Source: Pelagibaculum spongiae (GTDB lineage: Bacteria; Pseudomonadota; Gammaproteobacteria; Enterobacterales; Pelagibaculaceae). From it: a stretch of DNA of 64,000 nucleotides. Both the position numbers and the translations under genes were made by a program. Location: NCBI RefSeq assembly GCF_003097315.1, contig NZ_QDDL01000002.1:1-64000 (forward strand), read 5' to 3'. The notes under the pieces were generated by a model that was given only the letters and a program-made list of their open reading frames with translations, was not told the DNA's origin and did not search any database. Below are positions 46,073 through 57,157 of this stretch, one piece after another. Numbering within the stretch: position 1 is the stretch's first letter; every line of letters begins with the position of its first letter.

Positions 46073-47455
46073 ATGATCAAACAAATCCTGTCCAGCGGCG
46101 CACTTTGCCTAGCGCTGGTTTCCATGCCCCTGACCCTACAGGCTGCAAACAACGAGGATCTGCTGAGCATTTTCAGTCAAGCACAGCAAAATGACCCTCA
46201 ACTGCGCAGTTCAGAAATTAATAAGGAACTGGAAGCGGAAAATATCAACCTTTCCAAAGCTCAGTTTTTACCTACCTTAGGTGCCAGTGCATCAGCCAGC
46301 CGACAAGAAACCGATGGTTCTGGTGGAGAAATTATCCCAACTGCGAACCTCGATCCCAGCGATAGCTTTCAACAAGGCGTTGCCAGTTATATTAACGGAT
46401 TAGGTGCTGGCAGCCGCGAAGTCGATACGCAATCCTATGGTTTGAGTTTGCGCCAATCAATTTATAACCATGCCAACTATGTCACCCTCGACCAGGCTCG
46501 GTTACGCCAGCAGCAAGCCAATATTCAATACCAATCAGATTGGCAGCAACTGGCAATTCGTACCGCCAGCGCCTACTTTGGTGTTCTGCAAGAACAAGTC
46601 AATCTAACCACCACTAAGGCACAGCTAGAAGCTACTGAACAGCAGCTAGAAGAAATCGAACAGCGTTTCAAAGTCGGCCTAATTGCTATTACCGACCTTG
46701 AAGAAGCCAAAGCCCGCTATGACTTAGTTACTGCGCAGCAAATTGCCGCCGAAGCTGCGTTGGATAACAGTAAAGAAGCATTACGCGAAATTACCGGTAA
46801 AACGCCTTCTGATTTAGCCGATACGATTGAAGAAATGCCATTAGATGCACCGGCGTTTTCTGCCGCCAACGACTGGGTATTAAAAGCCACTCAAAACAAC
46901 ACCCAACTTAAAGCGGCCCGTAAAGGACTCGATGTTGCTCGCAAAGAAATTGCCCGCACCCGCACTGGTCACTTGCCAACACTAGACTTCAGCGCCAGCT
47001 ATCAAAAAACCCAAGGCGATAGCGAGAATGATGTAACCGCCTATGGCTTGAGTCTGAACATTCCGATTTATGCCGGTGGTGCAGTGAGTACACAAACTCG
47101 CCAAGCAGCATTACGTTTTGACCAAGCTCGCCAGCAATACGAACAAAGCTACCGACAGCTTGAACGTAATACTCGTGAAACCTTCCGAAACCTGATTTCT
47201 TCAGTCGCGCAAATCAAAGCATTAAAGCAAGCCGTTCGCTCTAGCGAAAGTGCACTGGAAGCAACGCAAGCTGGCTTTAATGTGGGTACTCGTACCGTTG
47301 TTGAAGTGTTAAACGCCCAAACCAGTTTATATAGCGCACGCCGTGACTATGCTCAGGCACGCTACGGTTATTTGTTAAATCGCTTGCAGCTAGAATTCAC
47401 CGTCGGTGATTTGACTGAGCAAGATATTAAGCAAACCAATAGCTGGTTGAAGTAG
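46073..47455 (+). CDS. tolC: TolC-family outer-membrane channel
   Basis: 460 residues. Signal peptide ending LTLQAANNEDLL. Two OEP repeats with long helices (QQLAIRTASAYFGVLQEQVN, LEEIEQRFKVGLIAITDLEE; and SSESALEATQAGFNVGTRTV). It forms the trimeric outer-membrane duct for efflux pumps and type I secretion. Located divergent from nudF as in E. coli. Slightly shorter at the C terminus than E. coli TolC. Confidence 0.93.
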   Translation: MIKQILSSGALCLALVSMPLTLQAANNEDLLSIFSQAQQNDPQLRSSEINKELEAENINLSKAQFLPTLGASASASRQETDGSGGEIIPTANLDPSDSFQQGVASYINGLGAGSREVDTQSYGLSLRQSIYNHANYVTLDQARLRQQQANIQYQSDWQQLAIRTASAYFGVLQEQVNLTTTKAQLEATEQQLEEIEQRFKVGLIAITDLEEAKARYDLVTAQQIAAEAALDNSKEALREITGKTPSDLADTIEEMPLDAPAFSAANDWVLKATQNNTQLKAARKGLDVARKEIARTRTGHLPTLDFSASYQKTQGDSENDVTAYGLSLNIPIYAGGAVSTQTRQAALRFDQARQQYEQSYRQLERNTRETFRNLISSVAQIKALKQAVRSSESALEATQAGFNVGTRTVVEVLNAQTSLYSARRDYAQARYGYLLNRLQLEFTVGDLTEQDIKQTNSWLK

Positions 47456-47467
47456 CTAGTTATAATG

Positions 47468-47507
47468 AAAAGGCGGCTGATGCATTTTGCATCAGCCGCC
47501 TTTTTTT
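47468..47507 (+). terminator. Terminator of tolC
   Basis: A 17-base arm at 47468-47484 (core GGCGGCTGATGCA) is perfectly complementary to 47488-47504, with a three-base loop and a T run. Confidence 0.92.
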
Positions 47508-47531
47508 GTGCGTAAGTTTAATAAGTCGAAG

Positions 47532-47601
47532 GCGCAATCAGACACTTTTTAATTTATTGAAAGATGTCTGATTTCGTTAACACTCATCAAATCTACAGCA
47601 G
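47532..47601. repeat. Intergenic hairpin repeat, copy B
   Basis: GCGCAATCAGACA and TGTCTGATTTCGTT arms separated by a 20-base loop, followed by ATCAAATCTACAGCAG. Matches copy A at 33299-33353 arm for arm and in the tail. The tail overlaps the last codons of waaA. Confidence 0.5.
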
Positions 47602-48897
47602 ATGTTTAATTAGCTTCATCACACGATCTATTGCACCACGGTTTTGTTCGATAAATGCTTTTGCAGCATCACCCGCCTGCTGTTTTGCGGCCACGTCGGT
47701 TAACCATTGGCTGATTTGTTGCTGCAATTGCTGACCATCGCCAACCTGTTTTAACCCACCGCAATTTTGTAACTTCTGGCTAATGTCTAAAAAGTTAAAA
47801 CAAGACTGCCCCGTCACTACTGGCACACCCCATAACGCTGGCTCCAGCATATTGTGGCCACCGGTATCGACCAAGCTGCCACCAACAAAGGCGATATCAA
47901 CCAGGCCAAACATCAGGTTCATTTCACCCATGCTATCGCCCAACCAAACCTGATCTTTTTCAGTCGGTATTTGACCGTGTGATCGGCGGACTTTAGTTAA
48001 ACCTACTTGATCAATCATATCGGCCACTGCATTAAATCTTTCCGGGTGGCGCGGCACTAAAATCATCAATAAATTAGGAAACTGTTTTAATAATTGCTGG
48101 TGCGTTTGCAGCAAAATTTCATCTTCGCCAAGCCGGGTGCTGGCAGCAATCCAAATCGGGCGATCACCCAACTGCCGTTTTAGTTCTGCCGCAGTCGTCT
48201 TTAATTCATCTGACAAACTATGGTCGAATTTTATACTGCCGCAGGCTTGGGTATTAATTGCGCCGAGCGTTTTAAACCGTTCAACTTCTTGTTCAGTCTG
48301 AGCCGCAATCATATCGACCCCAGCAAACATCGGCCGGGTTAAACCTGAAACCTTCGCATAACCCTTGGCTGAGCGTTCTGAAAGCCGGGCATTGGCCAGC
48401 AGCATTGGAATCTTGCGAACATTGCATTGAGCAACCCAGTTTGGCCACAGCTCGGTTTCCATCACAATCGCCAACTGCGGTTTGAAATATTTCAAAAAGC
48501 GCCCAGTTGCCGTCGGCAAATCCCACGGCGCATAGACATGCAGCACCTGCTTGCCCAATTGCTCCTTATACAAATCTTGCACCCGAGCCGAACCGGTTGG
48601 CGTCATGGTAGTGATTAGCAACTGATGATTTGGATAATCTGCTAGCAAGCGCTTCACCAAAGGCACCGCTGCCAGGGTTTCTCCTACTGATACCGAATGA
48701 ACCCAAATGACAGGCTTGCTCGCTGCTACCCGATAAAAACCCAGCCGCTCGCCAACACGTTTACGATACTCAGGGGACTTGATACCGCGATACCAAGTGC
48801 GCAGGAGCACCACTGGCAACAACAAAACAAACAGTAAACTGTATAAAAAACGTAAGGAAAACAAAGTAGCCACAAGCTGTATTAATAATGTCGGCAT
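47593..48897 (-). CDS. waaA: 3-deoxy-D-manno-octulosonic acid (Kdo) transferase
   Basis: 434 residues. Adds Kdo to lipid IVA in lipopolysaccharide core synthesis. One N-terminal membrane anchor (LVATLFSLRFLYSLLFVLLL). The GT30 blocks include WVHSVSVGETLAAVPLVKRL, ITTMTPTGSARVQ, METELWPNWV, LANARLSERSAKGYAKV and VDTGGHNMLEPALWGVPVV. It is divergent from the pse operon, a sensible border for a glycan island. Confidence 0.94.
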   Translation of the reverse strand: MPTLLIQLVATLFSLRFLYSLLFVLLLPVVLLRTWYRGIKSPEYRKRVGERLGFYRVAASKPVIWVHSVSVGETLAAVPLVKRLLADYPNHQLLITTMTPTGSARVQDLYKEQLGKQVLHVYAPWDLPTATGRFLKYFKPQLAIVMETELWPNWVAQCNVRKIPMLLANARLSERSAKGYAKVSGLTRPMFAGVDMIAAQTEQEVERFKTLGAINTQACGSIKFDHSLSDELKTTAAELKRQLGDRPIWIAASTRLGEDEILLQTHQQLLKQFPNLLMILVPRHPERFNAVADMIDQVGLTKVRRSHGQIPTEKDQVWLGDSMGEMNLMFGLVDIAFVGGSLVDTGGHNMLEPALWGVPVVTGQSCFNFLDISQKLQNCGGLKQVGDGQQLQQQISQWLTDVAAKQQAGDAAKAFIEQNRGAIDRVMKLIKHLL

Positions 48898-49006
48898 TAT
48901 TCTAACAAACCCCAGAGCTTTATGGTGATTAACAAATATCTGTTGTAAGCAAGCACCTATTTAAAAAAATCCTGCGATTACACCATATTCTTTACAATGT
49001 TTGAGA

Positions 49007-49012
49007 TATAAT
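49007..49012 (+). promoter_or_regulatory. Possible -10 element of the pse operon
   Basis: A consensus TATAAT lies 73 bases before the pseB start, in the divergent region between waaA and pseB. The -35 position (about 48984, CATATT) is poor, so this is only a candidate. Confidence 0.3.
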
Positions 49013-49069
49013 CGCCCCCTTTCAGCCGCCTAGGCTCAAGTTTGAAGTACTAGCATTTGTAGTTGCTAG

Positions 49070-51227
<2,158 letters not shown>

Positions 51228-51231
<4 letters not shown>

Positions 51232-51917
51232 AAGTAGCGATTATTCCAGCTCGTGGCGGCAGCAAAAGAATCCCACGAAAAAACATTAAGTTATTTCATG
51301 GAAAACCTTTAATTGCTTATTCAATTGAAGCTGCGATTAAAAGCGGTGTTTTTGATCGAATCATTGTGTCGACCGACGATCAGGAAATTGCTGACGTTGC
51401 AAAATCTTATGGTGCAGAAGTCCCGTTTCTTCGGCCAGATACTTTGTCTGACGATTTTGCCACAACTGCAGCAGTCATGAGCCATGCAATTGACTGGGTT
51501 TCAACACATATTGAGCCAGTAGAATATAGCTGCTGTATTTATGCAACCGCACCTTTTTTATTGCCTGACGATATTTGTAGTGCTTTTAACAAACTACAAC
51601 AATCGTCAGCAGAATATTGCTTCAGCGTTGCCAGCTTTCCTGCACCAATCCAACGAGCACTTAAGCTGGGTGAGCATGGTGAAGTTTCCATGTTCCAGCC
51701 GGAGCACCTGGAAACACGTTCTCAGGATCTACAAGAAGCCTGGCATGATGCCGGGCAGTTTTATTGGTCCAAAAGCGATATCTGGGCCAGAAACCCTAAA
51801 ATATTTTCAGAAGCATCCGTTGCTTACCCTTTGCCTAGACACAGGGTTCAAGACATAGACACACCTGAAGACTGGCTGCGTGCTGAAATTATGATGAAAG
51901 CGATGGAGCTTGCCTGA
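51228..51917 (+). CDS. pseF: CMP-pseudaminic acid cytidylyltransferase
   Basis: 229 residues. Activates pseudaminic acid with CTP. The CMP-sialic-acid-synthetase-like N terminus IIPARGGSKRIPRKNIKLFHGKPLIAY is clear, as are STDDQEIADVAKSYGAEVPFLRP and AWHDAGQFYWSKSDIW. It is the last step before glycosyl transfer, though encoded third. It overlaps pseC and pseG-H. Confidence 0.95.
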
Positions 51918-53473
51918 TGCGTGTAGTTTTCCGGTGTGATGCAGCAACGCATATCGGCACAGGTCATGTGATGCGTTGCCTCACATTAGCAACGGCATTA
52001 AAAAACCTCGGCCATGAGATTCTTTTTATTAGCCGCGCTCACACCGGTCACTTGCATGATTTTATACTCGAAAAAGGATTTCAGAGTATTTTACTAACAG
52101 CTGCTGCCGATGTTGATTCAAAAACTGATTCAGAAGTTGATTCAAAAATAGACACATCCCATATTCCACATGGATATTGGTTAGGCGTGTCTCAAGCTCA
52201 GGATGCAACAGAAACGCTTCAGGTAATTAATAAATGGGGAACTCCTGACTGGCTGGTGGTTGACCATTATGGCCTTGATGCCAAATGGGAATCCGCGGTA
52301 TCTCATCCGCTTGACTGCCGCTTGCTAGTGATAGATGACCTTGCTGACAGACGCCATACTTCATGTTGTTTACTGGATCAAACATGGCAAAGGCATGAAA
52401 AAGATTATCAGCCTTTTCTGGAACAAGGATCTATTGCTTTATTGGGCAGCCCTTTCATGCTGCTACGTTCAGAGTTTTCCAGGTTACGTCAAACTGAAAA
52501 GACCACATCAAAAAGAATTACCATTAATTTTGGTGGCGGTAACCCACAAAACAGTTTGCAAAAAGTACTTTCACTTCTTGCAACCCAGGCAATACCTGAA
52601 GACTGGTCAATTGATCTTGCACTCGGCCCAAATGTTGAAGTAGATGAAGCGCTTCGGGATTTAATTAATCAATTACCTGTTACTTTACATCAGCCTGCTC
52701 ATCACCTTGCAGAGTTGCTGCATCAGTCGCATTTTGCCATTGGTGCTTTAGGTGCAACAACATGGGAAAGATGCTGCTTGGGAGTACCTTCCATTGCAAT
52801 GTGTCTTGCCGACAACCAGAAGTTTTTAAGCCAACAATTAGAAAAAACAGGCGCGATGTTTGTACTTCCTGAAAATTATCAGGATTCTGAATTTCTCAAT
52901 TATTGGCAACAGTTAATTGATGACAACAGTGATACCCACCAGAAAATGCAAAAAAGAGCCCGTACGATTTGTGATGGGCTCGGTGTGAAAAGGGTATCGC
53001 AACTCATGTCGACAGCCCTCGATAGCAACACTAGCCTCAGGCTAGCGCAACTAAACGAAGGTGACATCAGAAAAGTCTTCGATTGGCAACTTTTACCTGA
53101 AACCCGTGCATTTTCCAGAAATCAGACGCCACCATCGTGGAGTGAACACTCAAAATGGATGATGTCGCAGCTAGCATCAAAAGAATGCCACTTTTATTTC
53201 ATTTCCTGGTTAAATGAAGACTGCGGCATTGTCAGATTAAATAAAAAAGACTCTTTTGAATGCGAAGTTTCAATATTTCTCGCCCCTGAATATTTTGGTA
53301 AAGGAATTGCTAAAACCGCACTGGATCTAGCAAGCACACTACACCCTAATATTAATATTCAAGCCTATGTCATGCCTGAGAATAAAGCTTCATTATCTTT
53401 ATTCAAAAAAGCGGGATATATCCCGATTGGAAATGACTGGTATAGCAAACCAGCTAACGCCCTCCCGCTTTGA
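51917..53473 (+). CDS. pseG: PseG-PseH fusion: UDP-sugar hydrolase plus N-acetyltransferase
   Basis: 518 residues holding two enzymes that are usually separate. Residues about 1-350 are PseG, which removes UDP from the diacetamido sugar (FRCDAATHIGTGHVMRCLTL, LVVDHYGLDAKWE, INFGGGNPQNS, GALGATTWERCCLGVPSIAM). Residues about 374-515 are a GNAT-fold PseH-like N-4 acetyltransferase (FDWQLLPETRAFSRNQ, FLAPEYFGKGIAKTALDLAS, NKASLSLFKKAGY). An acidic Asp/Ser-rich insertion sits near residue 70 (DVDSKTDSEVDSKIDTS). The start overlaps the pseF stop by one base. Confidence 0.92.
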   Translation: MRVVFRCDAATHIGTGHVMRCLTLATALKNLGHEILFISRAHTGHLHDFILEKGFQSILLTAAADVDSKTDSEVDSKIDTSHIPHGYWLGVSQAQDATETLQVINKWGTPDWLVVDHYGLDAKWESAVSHPLDCRLLVIDDLADRRHTSCCLLDQTWQRHEKDYQPFLEQGSIALLGSPFMLLRSEFSRLRQTEKTTSKRITINFGGGNPQNSLQKVLSLLATQAIPEDWSIDLALGPNVEVDEALRDLINQLPVTLHQPAHHLAELLHQSHFAIGALGATTWERCCLGVPSIAMCLADNQKFLSQQLEKTGAMFVLPENYQDSEFLNYWQQLIDDNSDTHQKMQKRARTICDGLGVKRVSQLMSTALDSNTSLRLAQLNEGDIRKVFDWQLLPETRAFSRNQTPPSWSEHSKWMMSQLASKECHFYFISWLNEDCGIVRLNKKDSFECEVSIFLAPEYFGKGIAKTALDLASTLHPNINIQAYVMPENKASLSLFKKAGYIPIGNDWYSKPANALPL

Positions 53474-53486
53474 TTGGAAGTTTAAA

Positions 53487-54545
53487 ATGAACAAAAAAGA
53501 AATTATTATTGATGGCCGAAGCATTGGGCCAGACCATCCTCCTTATATTATTGCAGAATTGTCAGCTAATCATAACGGCGATATACAACGCGCTTTCCAG
53601 ATTATGGAAGAAGCCAAGAAAGCCGGCGCTGATGCGATAAAGCTGCAAACCTATACCCATGAAACCATTACCATGGATTGTGATTCAGAAGAATTTCAAA
53701 TTCATGGCGGGCTATGGGATGGTCAAACTTTGTATGAATTATACAAAGGTGCTCATATGCCATGGGAATGGCACAAACCTTTATTTGAGAAAGCTAAAGC
53801 GCTCGGCATTACTATTTTTAGCTCTCCTTTTGACTTTACAGCCGTTGATTTACTAGAAGAATTAAATGCTCCTGCATATAAAATTGCATCATTTGAAGTG
53901 ATTGATTTGCCGTTAATCAAACGAGTTGCTCAAACAGGCAAGCCAATGATTATATCAACTGGCATGGCTAATAAAGCAGAAATAGAGCAAGCAATTGCCA
54001 CAGCAAAAGAAAATGGCTGTACAGAGCTGGTTGTTCTTCATTGTGTTAGTGGCTACCCAGCGCCCGCCGATCAATATAACCTTAAAACCATTGTCGATAT
54101 CGCCGAGCGCTTCAATGTATTATCTGGGCTTTCAGACCACACAATTGATAATGCAACAGCAGTAGCATCTGTTGCTTTAGGAGCATGCATCATTGAAAAA
54201 CACGTCACTATGGACCGAAATGGCGGCGGTGCCGATGATAGTTTTTCACTTGAACCTAAAGAATTAACTTCACTATGCAAAGACTCTAAAACAGCTTGGC
54301 AAGCGCTTGGTAATGTAAATTATGAGCGGACAGCAGCTGAACAAGGCAACGTAAAATTCAGGCGTTCTCTATATGTTGTCCAAGATATTAAAGCTGGAGA
54401 AAAATTTACAGCTGAAAATGTCCGAAGTATTCGCCCTGGATTTGGACTAGCACCTAAGTTTTATGAATCAGTTTTAGGAGAAATAGTTTCACAAGATATC
54501 TCCAAAGGCACCGCCTTAACTGAAGATCACTTGATCAAAAATTAA
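53487..54545 (+). CDS. pseI: Pseudaminic acid synthase
   Basis: 352 residues from the ATG at 53487, with GGAAG upstream; the open frame begins earlier but inside pseG-H. Condenses the 6-deoxy-diacetamido-altrose with phosphoenolpyruvate. NeuB-type barrel: YIIAELSANHNGDIQRA, GADAIKLQTYTHETITMD, IFSSPFDFTAVDLLEE, SGLSDHTIDNATAVASVALG, EKHVTMDRNGGGADDSFSLE. C-terminal SAF domain: SLYVVQDIKAGEKFTAENVR. It completes the CMP-Pse pathway in this operon. Confidence 0.95.
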   Translation: MNKKEIIIDGRSIGPDHPPYIIAELSANHNGDIQRAFQIMEEAKKAGADAIKLQTYTHETITMDCDSEEFQIHGGLWDGQTLYELYKGAHMPWEWHKPLFEKAKALGITIFSSPFDFTAVDLLEELNAPAYKIASFEVIDLPLIKRVAQTGKPMIISTGMANKAEIEQAIATAKENGCTELVVLHCVSGYPAPADQYNLKTIVDIAERFNVLSGLSDHTIDNATAVASVALGACIIEKHVTMDRNGGGADDSFSLEPKELTSLCKDSKTAWQALGNVNYERTAAEQGNVKFRRSLYVVQDIKAGEKFTAENVRSIRPGFGLAPKFYESVLGEIVSQDISKGTALTEDHLIKN

Positions 54546-54608
54546 TCATGATACTGCTTTGATTTACACTTCGCCTCATTTGGTGTCAGAAATATTTAAA
54601 GGTTTTCT

Positions 54609-55748
54609 ATGCAATATTGTAATAAATGTATTATGCCAGCTACTAGGCCGGAACAGGTATTCACAGATGGTATTTGTGATGCTTGTCATTCAGCTGTCGA
54701 TAAGCACGACAAAATCGACTGGGATCAAAGATCAGTAGAATTTGAAGAAATTCTTAGCAAATATAGAGGTGATGGGTCTCGCTACGACTGCATAATCCCT
54801 GTTAGTGGCGGAAAAGACAGCTGCTATCAAGCTATTACAATGCGCGATAAGTATGGTATGACTCCTCTTTGCGTCACTCATACACCTTGTGATTTGACTG
54901 AAGTTGGGCTGAAAAATCTTAACTTCTTACGTGATCAAGGCTTCGATTTAATTCAAATTTCAGGCAATCGAAAAAGTTATAAAGAACTAGTTAGAATTGG
55001 CTTTTTCAAACTAGGTGACTGCTGCTGGCCAGAGCACATTGGAATATTTACAGCCCCGGTTCGCATTGCTGTAAACTACAAAATTCCTTTACTAATCTGG
55101 GGCGAAAACTCTCAATTTGAATATGGCGGCCCTGCAGCTAAAAAAGAAAACAACTTTCTTGACCGCAACTGGCTAGAACAGTTTCAAATGAGCGGTCATA
55201 GGTTATCAGATGTAGTCCATGACGGCGTTGAATTAAATAGCATTAAAACTCTACTTTACCCCGACGATGAAGAGGTAAATGAAGTTGGCGTAACTGGGTT
55301 ATTTCTCGGCTACTTCGAAAAATGGGATTCAAAAAGAAACACTGATATGTGCTGCAGTATGGGTTGGAACAAAAATCCAGATGGCCCGGTTGAAGGTGCA
55401 TACAATGATTTCGAAAATCTGGATTGCAAGTGGATTGGCGGGCTTCATGACTACATGAAGTTTATTAAATACGGCTATGGCCGAGCGACTGATCAGCTTT
55501 GCATTGAAATTCGCGCAGGTAGAATGACTCGTGAAGAAGCGGTAATAGCACTGAGAAATTCTTCAGAAGGCCAAGTGCCATGGAAATATATTCCAGATTT
55601 GATGGAATACTTGAACATTACCAAAGAAGAATTTACAGGAAATCTTGATCGATTCACAAACAAAATGATTTTTGAACGTGATGATGAAACAGGTCAACTG
55701 ATTAAAGATGAAGATGGCAATCTGATTCGTCGTTTCTTCCCAGGTTAA
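54609..55748 (+). CDS. N-acetyl sugar amidotransferase (PseA/WbpG-like)
   Basis: 379 residues. It has a PP-loop ATP-pyrophosphatase motif SGGKDSCYQAI (about residue 66) and an N-terminal zinc-knuckle-like CNKCIMPATRP...CDACH. WGENSQFEYGGP and CCSMGWNKNPDG are typical of the family that turns an acetamido group into an acetamidino group on nonulosonic or uronic sugars (WbpG, PseA). HisH and HisF homologues follow to supply ammonia. Located after pseI, it probably modifies pseudaminic acid or a precursor; the exact sugar step is inferred. The pseA symbol would be reasonable but is not certain. Confidence 0.85.
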   Translation: MQYCNKCIMPATRPEQVFTDGICDACHSAVDKHDKIDWDQRSVEFEEILSKYRGDGSRYDCIIPVSGGKDSCYQAITMRDKYGMTPLCVTHTPCDLTEVGLKNLNFLRDQGFDLIQISGNRKSYKELVRIGFFKLGDCCWPEHIGIFTAPVRIAVNYKIPLLIWGENSQFEYGGPAAKKENNFLDRNWLEQFQMSGHRLSDVVHDGVELNSIKTLLYPDDEEVNEVGVTGLFLGYFEKWDSKRNTDMCCSMGWNKNPDGPVEGAYNDFENLDCKWIGGLHDYMKFIKYGYGRATDQLCIEIRAGRMTREEAVIALRNSSEGQVPWKYIPDLMEYLNITKEEFTGNLDRFTNKMIFERDDETGQLIKDEDGNLIRRFFPG

Positions 55749-55752
55749 AATC

Positions 55753-56364
55753 ATGCTGAAAATAGTTGATTTACAAGTTGGAAATATTGGCAGCGTAATA
55801 AAAGCAGTCAAACAATTAGGCTTCCCCTATGAAGTCATTGATAGCCCTTCGGGGCTATCAAATGCTACGAAAATTTTACTACCAGGCGTTGGTAATTTTT
55901 CAATGGCTGCCACAAGACTTAGAGAATCTGGATTTTATTCAGAAATCCGAAAAAAAATATTGGACCAGAACATTCCAATACTTGGTATTTGCGTTGGCAT
56001 GCAACTATTAGCAAAGTCAGGTGAAGAAGGAAATGGCAACACCGAAGGGTTAGGTTTTTTTGATGCAAAAGTCAAAAAAATAAACAGTTTAAATAAGACT
56101 CTTTTGGTACCCCATGTTGGTTGGAATGATGTAGACACAAAAAACCTTCCTATTTTCAATGGAATTGAAAACAATAGCTGTTTTTATTTTGTGCACAGCT
56201 TTGCTATGAAGTTAAATGAATCAGTCAATGTCGCCTATACCGATTATGGCGAAAACGTAGTTGCTTACGTTAATAAAAACAACATTCATGGCGCACAATT
56301 CCACCCCGAAAAGAGCCAAGATGTTGGATTAAAATTTCTAAGGAATTTTATTGAGTCATGCTAA
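55753..56364 (+). CDS. hisH: Glutamine amidotransferase, HisH-like
   Basis: 203 residues. Class I glutaminase with nucleophile Cys in GICVGMQLL and the His/Glu pair in GAQFHPEKSQ. It hydrolyses Gln and passes ammonia to the HisF partner. There are no other histidine genes here; context (amidotransferase upstream, HisF downstream) says it feeds sugar amidination rather than histidine synthesis. It starts four bases after the amidotransferase stop and overlaps hisF by seven bases. Confidence 0.88.
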   Translation: MLKIVDLQVGNIGSVIKAVKQLGFPYEVIDSPSGLSNATKILLPGVGNFSMAATRLRESGFYSEIRKKILDQNIPILGICVGMQLLAKSGEEGNGNTEGLGFFDAKVKKINSLNKTLLVPHVGWNDVDTKNLPIFNGIENNSCFYFVHSFAMKLNESVNVAYTDYGENVVAYVNKNNIHGAQFHPEKSQDVGLKFLRNFIESC

Positions 56365-57104
56365 GAAAACGAGTTATTCCAATTGTTTTACTTGATGGAT
56401 TCTCTGTACTAAAAACAGTTAAGTTTGATGTGAGAAGAAACCTAGGTAGCCCTGTTACAGTTATGCGTACCTACAATACGCGTAATGTTGACGAGTTAGT
56501 GTTACTGGATATTGATGCATCAAAACAAAATCGTGCCATCGATAAATTTACTATTCAGGAAATTGCTCAAGATTGCTTTATGCCACTGACAGTTGGCGGA
56601 GGAATTCGTAGTAATGACGATATTAGAGAGTTACTCAAGCGTGGTGCAGACAAGGTTGCAATTAACACTCAAGCACTTCTGAAACCGGCGTTTATTACCG
56701 AAGCTGCAGAAGAATTTGGTGCTCAGTGTATTGTTGTTTCTATTGATGTTGTAGAAGAAGACGACAAATTCTATGTCTACAGCAATGGAACAATTCAAAC
56801 AGAGCTAAATCTGCTTACTTGGATCAAACAGGTTGAAGCTTTAGGTGCAGGCGAGATTCTGATCAACAATGTCACTCGCGACGGTTCAATGGAAGGTGCT
56901 AACGTTGAACTTGCTGATATCGTTTCCAAACTAGTTTCGATACCGGTGATCTATGTTGGTGGTGTAAGTAGCCCTGAAGATGCTGCTGCAATTGCTGAGA
57001 CCAATGTTTCAGCTGTTGGTATTGCGAGTATTTTCCACTTTACCGATGCGACACCAAATGATTGTCGCATGGCAATGAAAAACAAAGGAATTCCTGCCAG
57101 ATAA
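56358..57104 (+). CDS. hisF: HisF-like ammonia-channel protein, catalytic Asp11 replaced
   Basis: 248 residues, (beta-alpha)8 barrel of HisF type: RVIPIVLLDGF, DELVLLDIDAS, LTVGGGIRSNDDIRELLKRG, CIVVSIDV, ILINNVTRDGS and YVGGVSSPEDAAA. In true imidazole-glycerol-phosphate synthases the N terminus reads IPCLDVxDG with the essential Asp at position 11; here residue 11 is Leu, while the second catalytic Asp (in SIDV) remains. The barrel is therefore unlikely to make IGP and more likely channels ammonia to the sugar amidotransferase. Confidence 0.85.
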   Translation: MLRKRVIPIVLLDGFSVLKTVKFDVRRNLGSPVTVMRTYNTRNVDELVLLDIDASKQNRAIDKFTIQEIAQDCFMPLTVGGGIRSNDDIRELLKRGADKVAINTQALLKPAFITEAAEEFGAQCIVVSIDVVEEDDKFYVYSNGTIQTELNLLTWIKQVEALGAGEILINNVTRDGSMEGANVELADIVSKLVSIPVIYVGGVSSPEDAAAIAETNVSAVGIASIFHFTDATPNDCRMAMKNKGIPAR

Positions 57105-57107
57105 AAT

Positions 57108-57137
57108 AATAAGGAGGCAATAAGTAGCCTCCCTATT
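57108..57137. terminator. Hairpin between the convergent glycan operons
   Basis: AATAAGGAGGC at 57108-57118 is complementary to 57127-57137 (GCCTCCCTATT) apart from one position. It separates the pse operon (+) from the galU operon (-) and probably terminates both. Confidence 0.6.
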
Positions 57138-57157
57138 ATCAAGTATCAGAAACTGTT

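Noticed and set aside
55753-57104. hisH and hisF as part of a histidine biosynthesis operon
   Set aside because: No other his genes are present, they follow a sugar amidotransferase, and HisF lacks Asp11.
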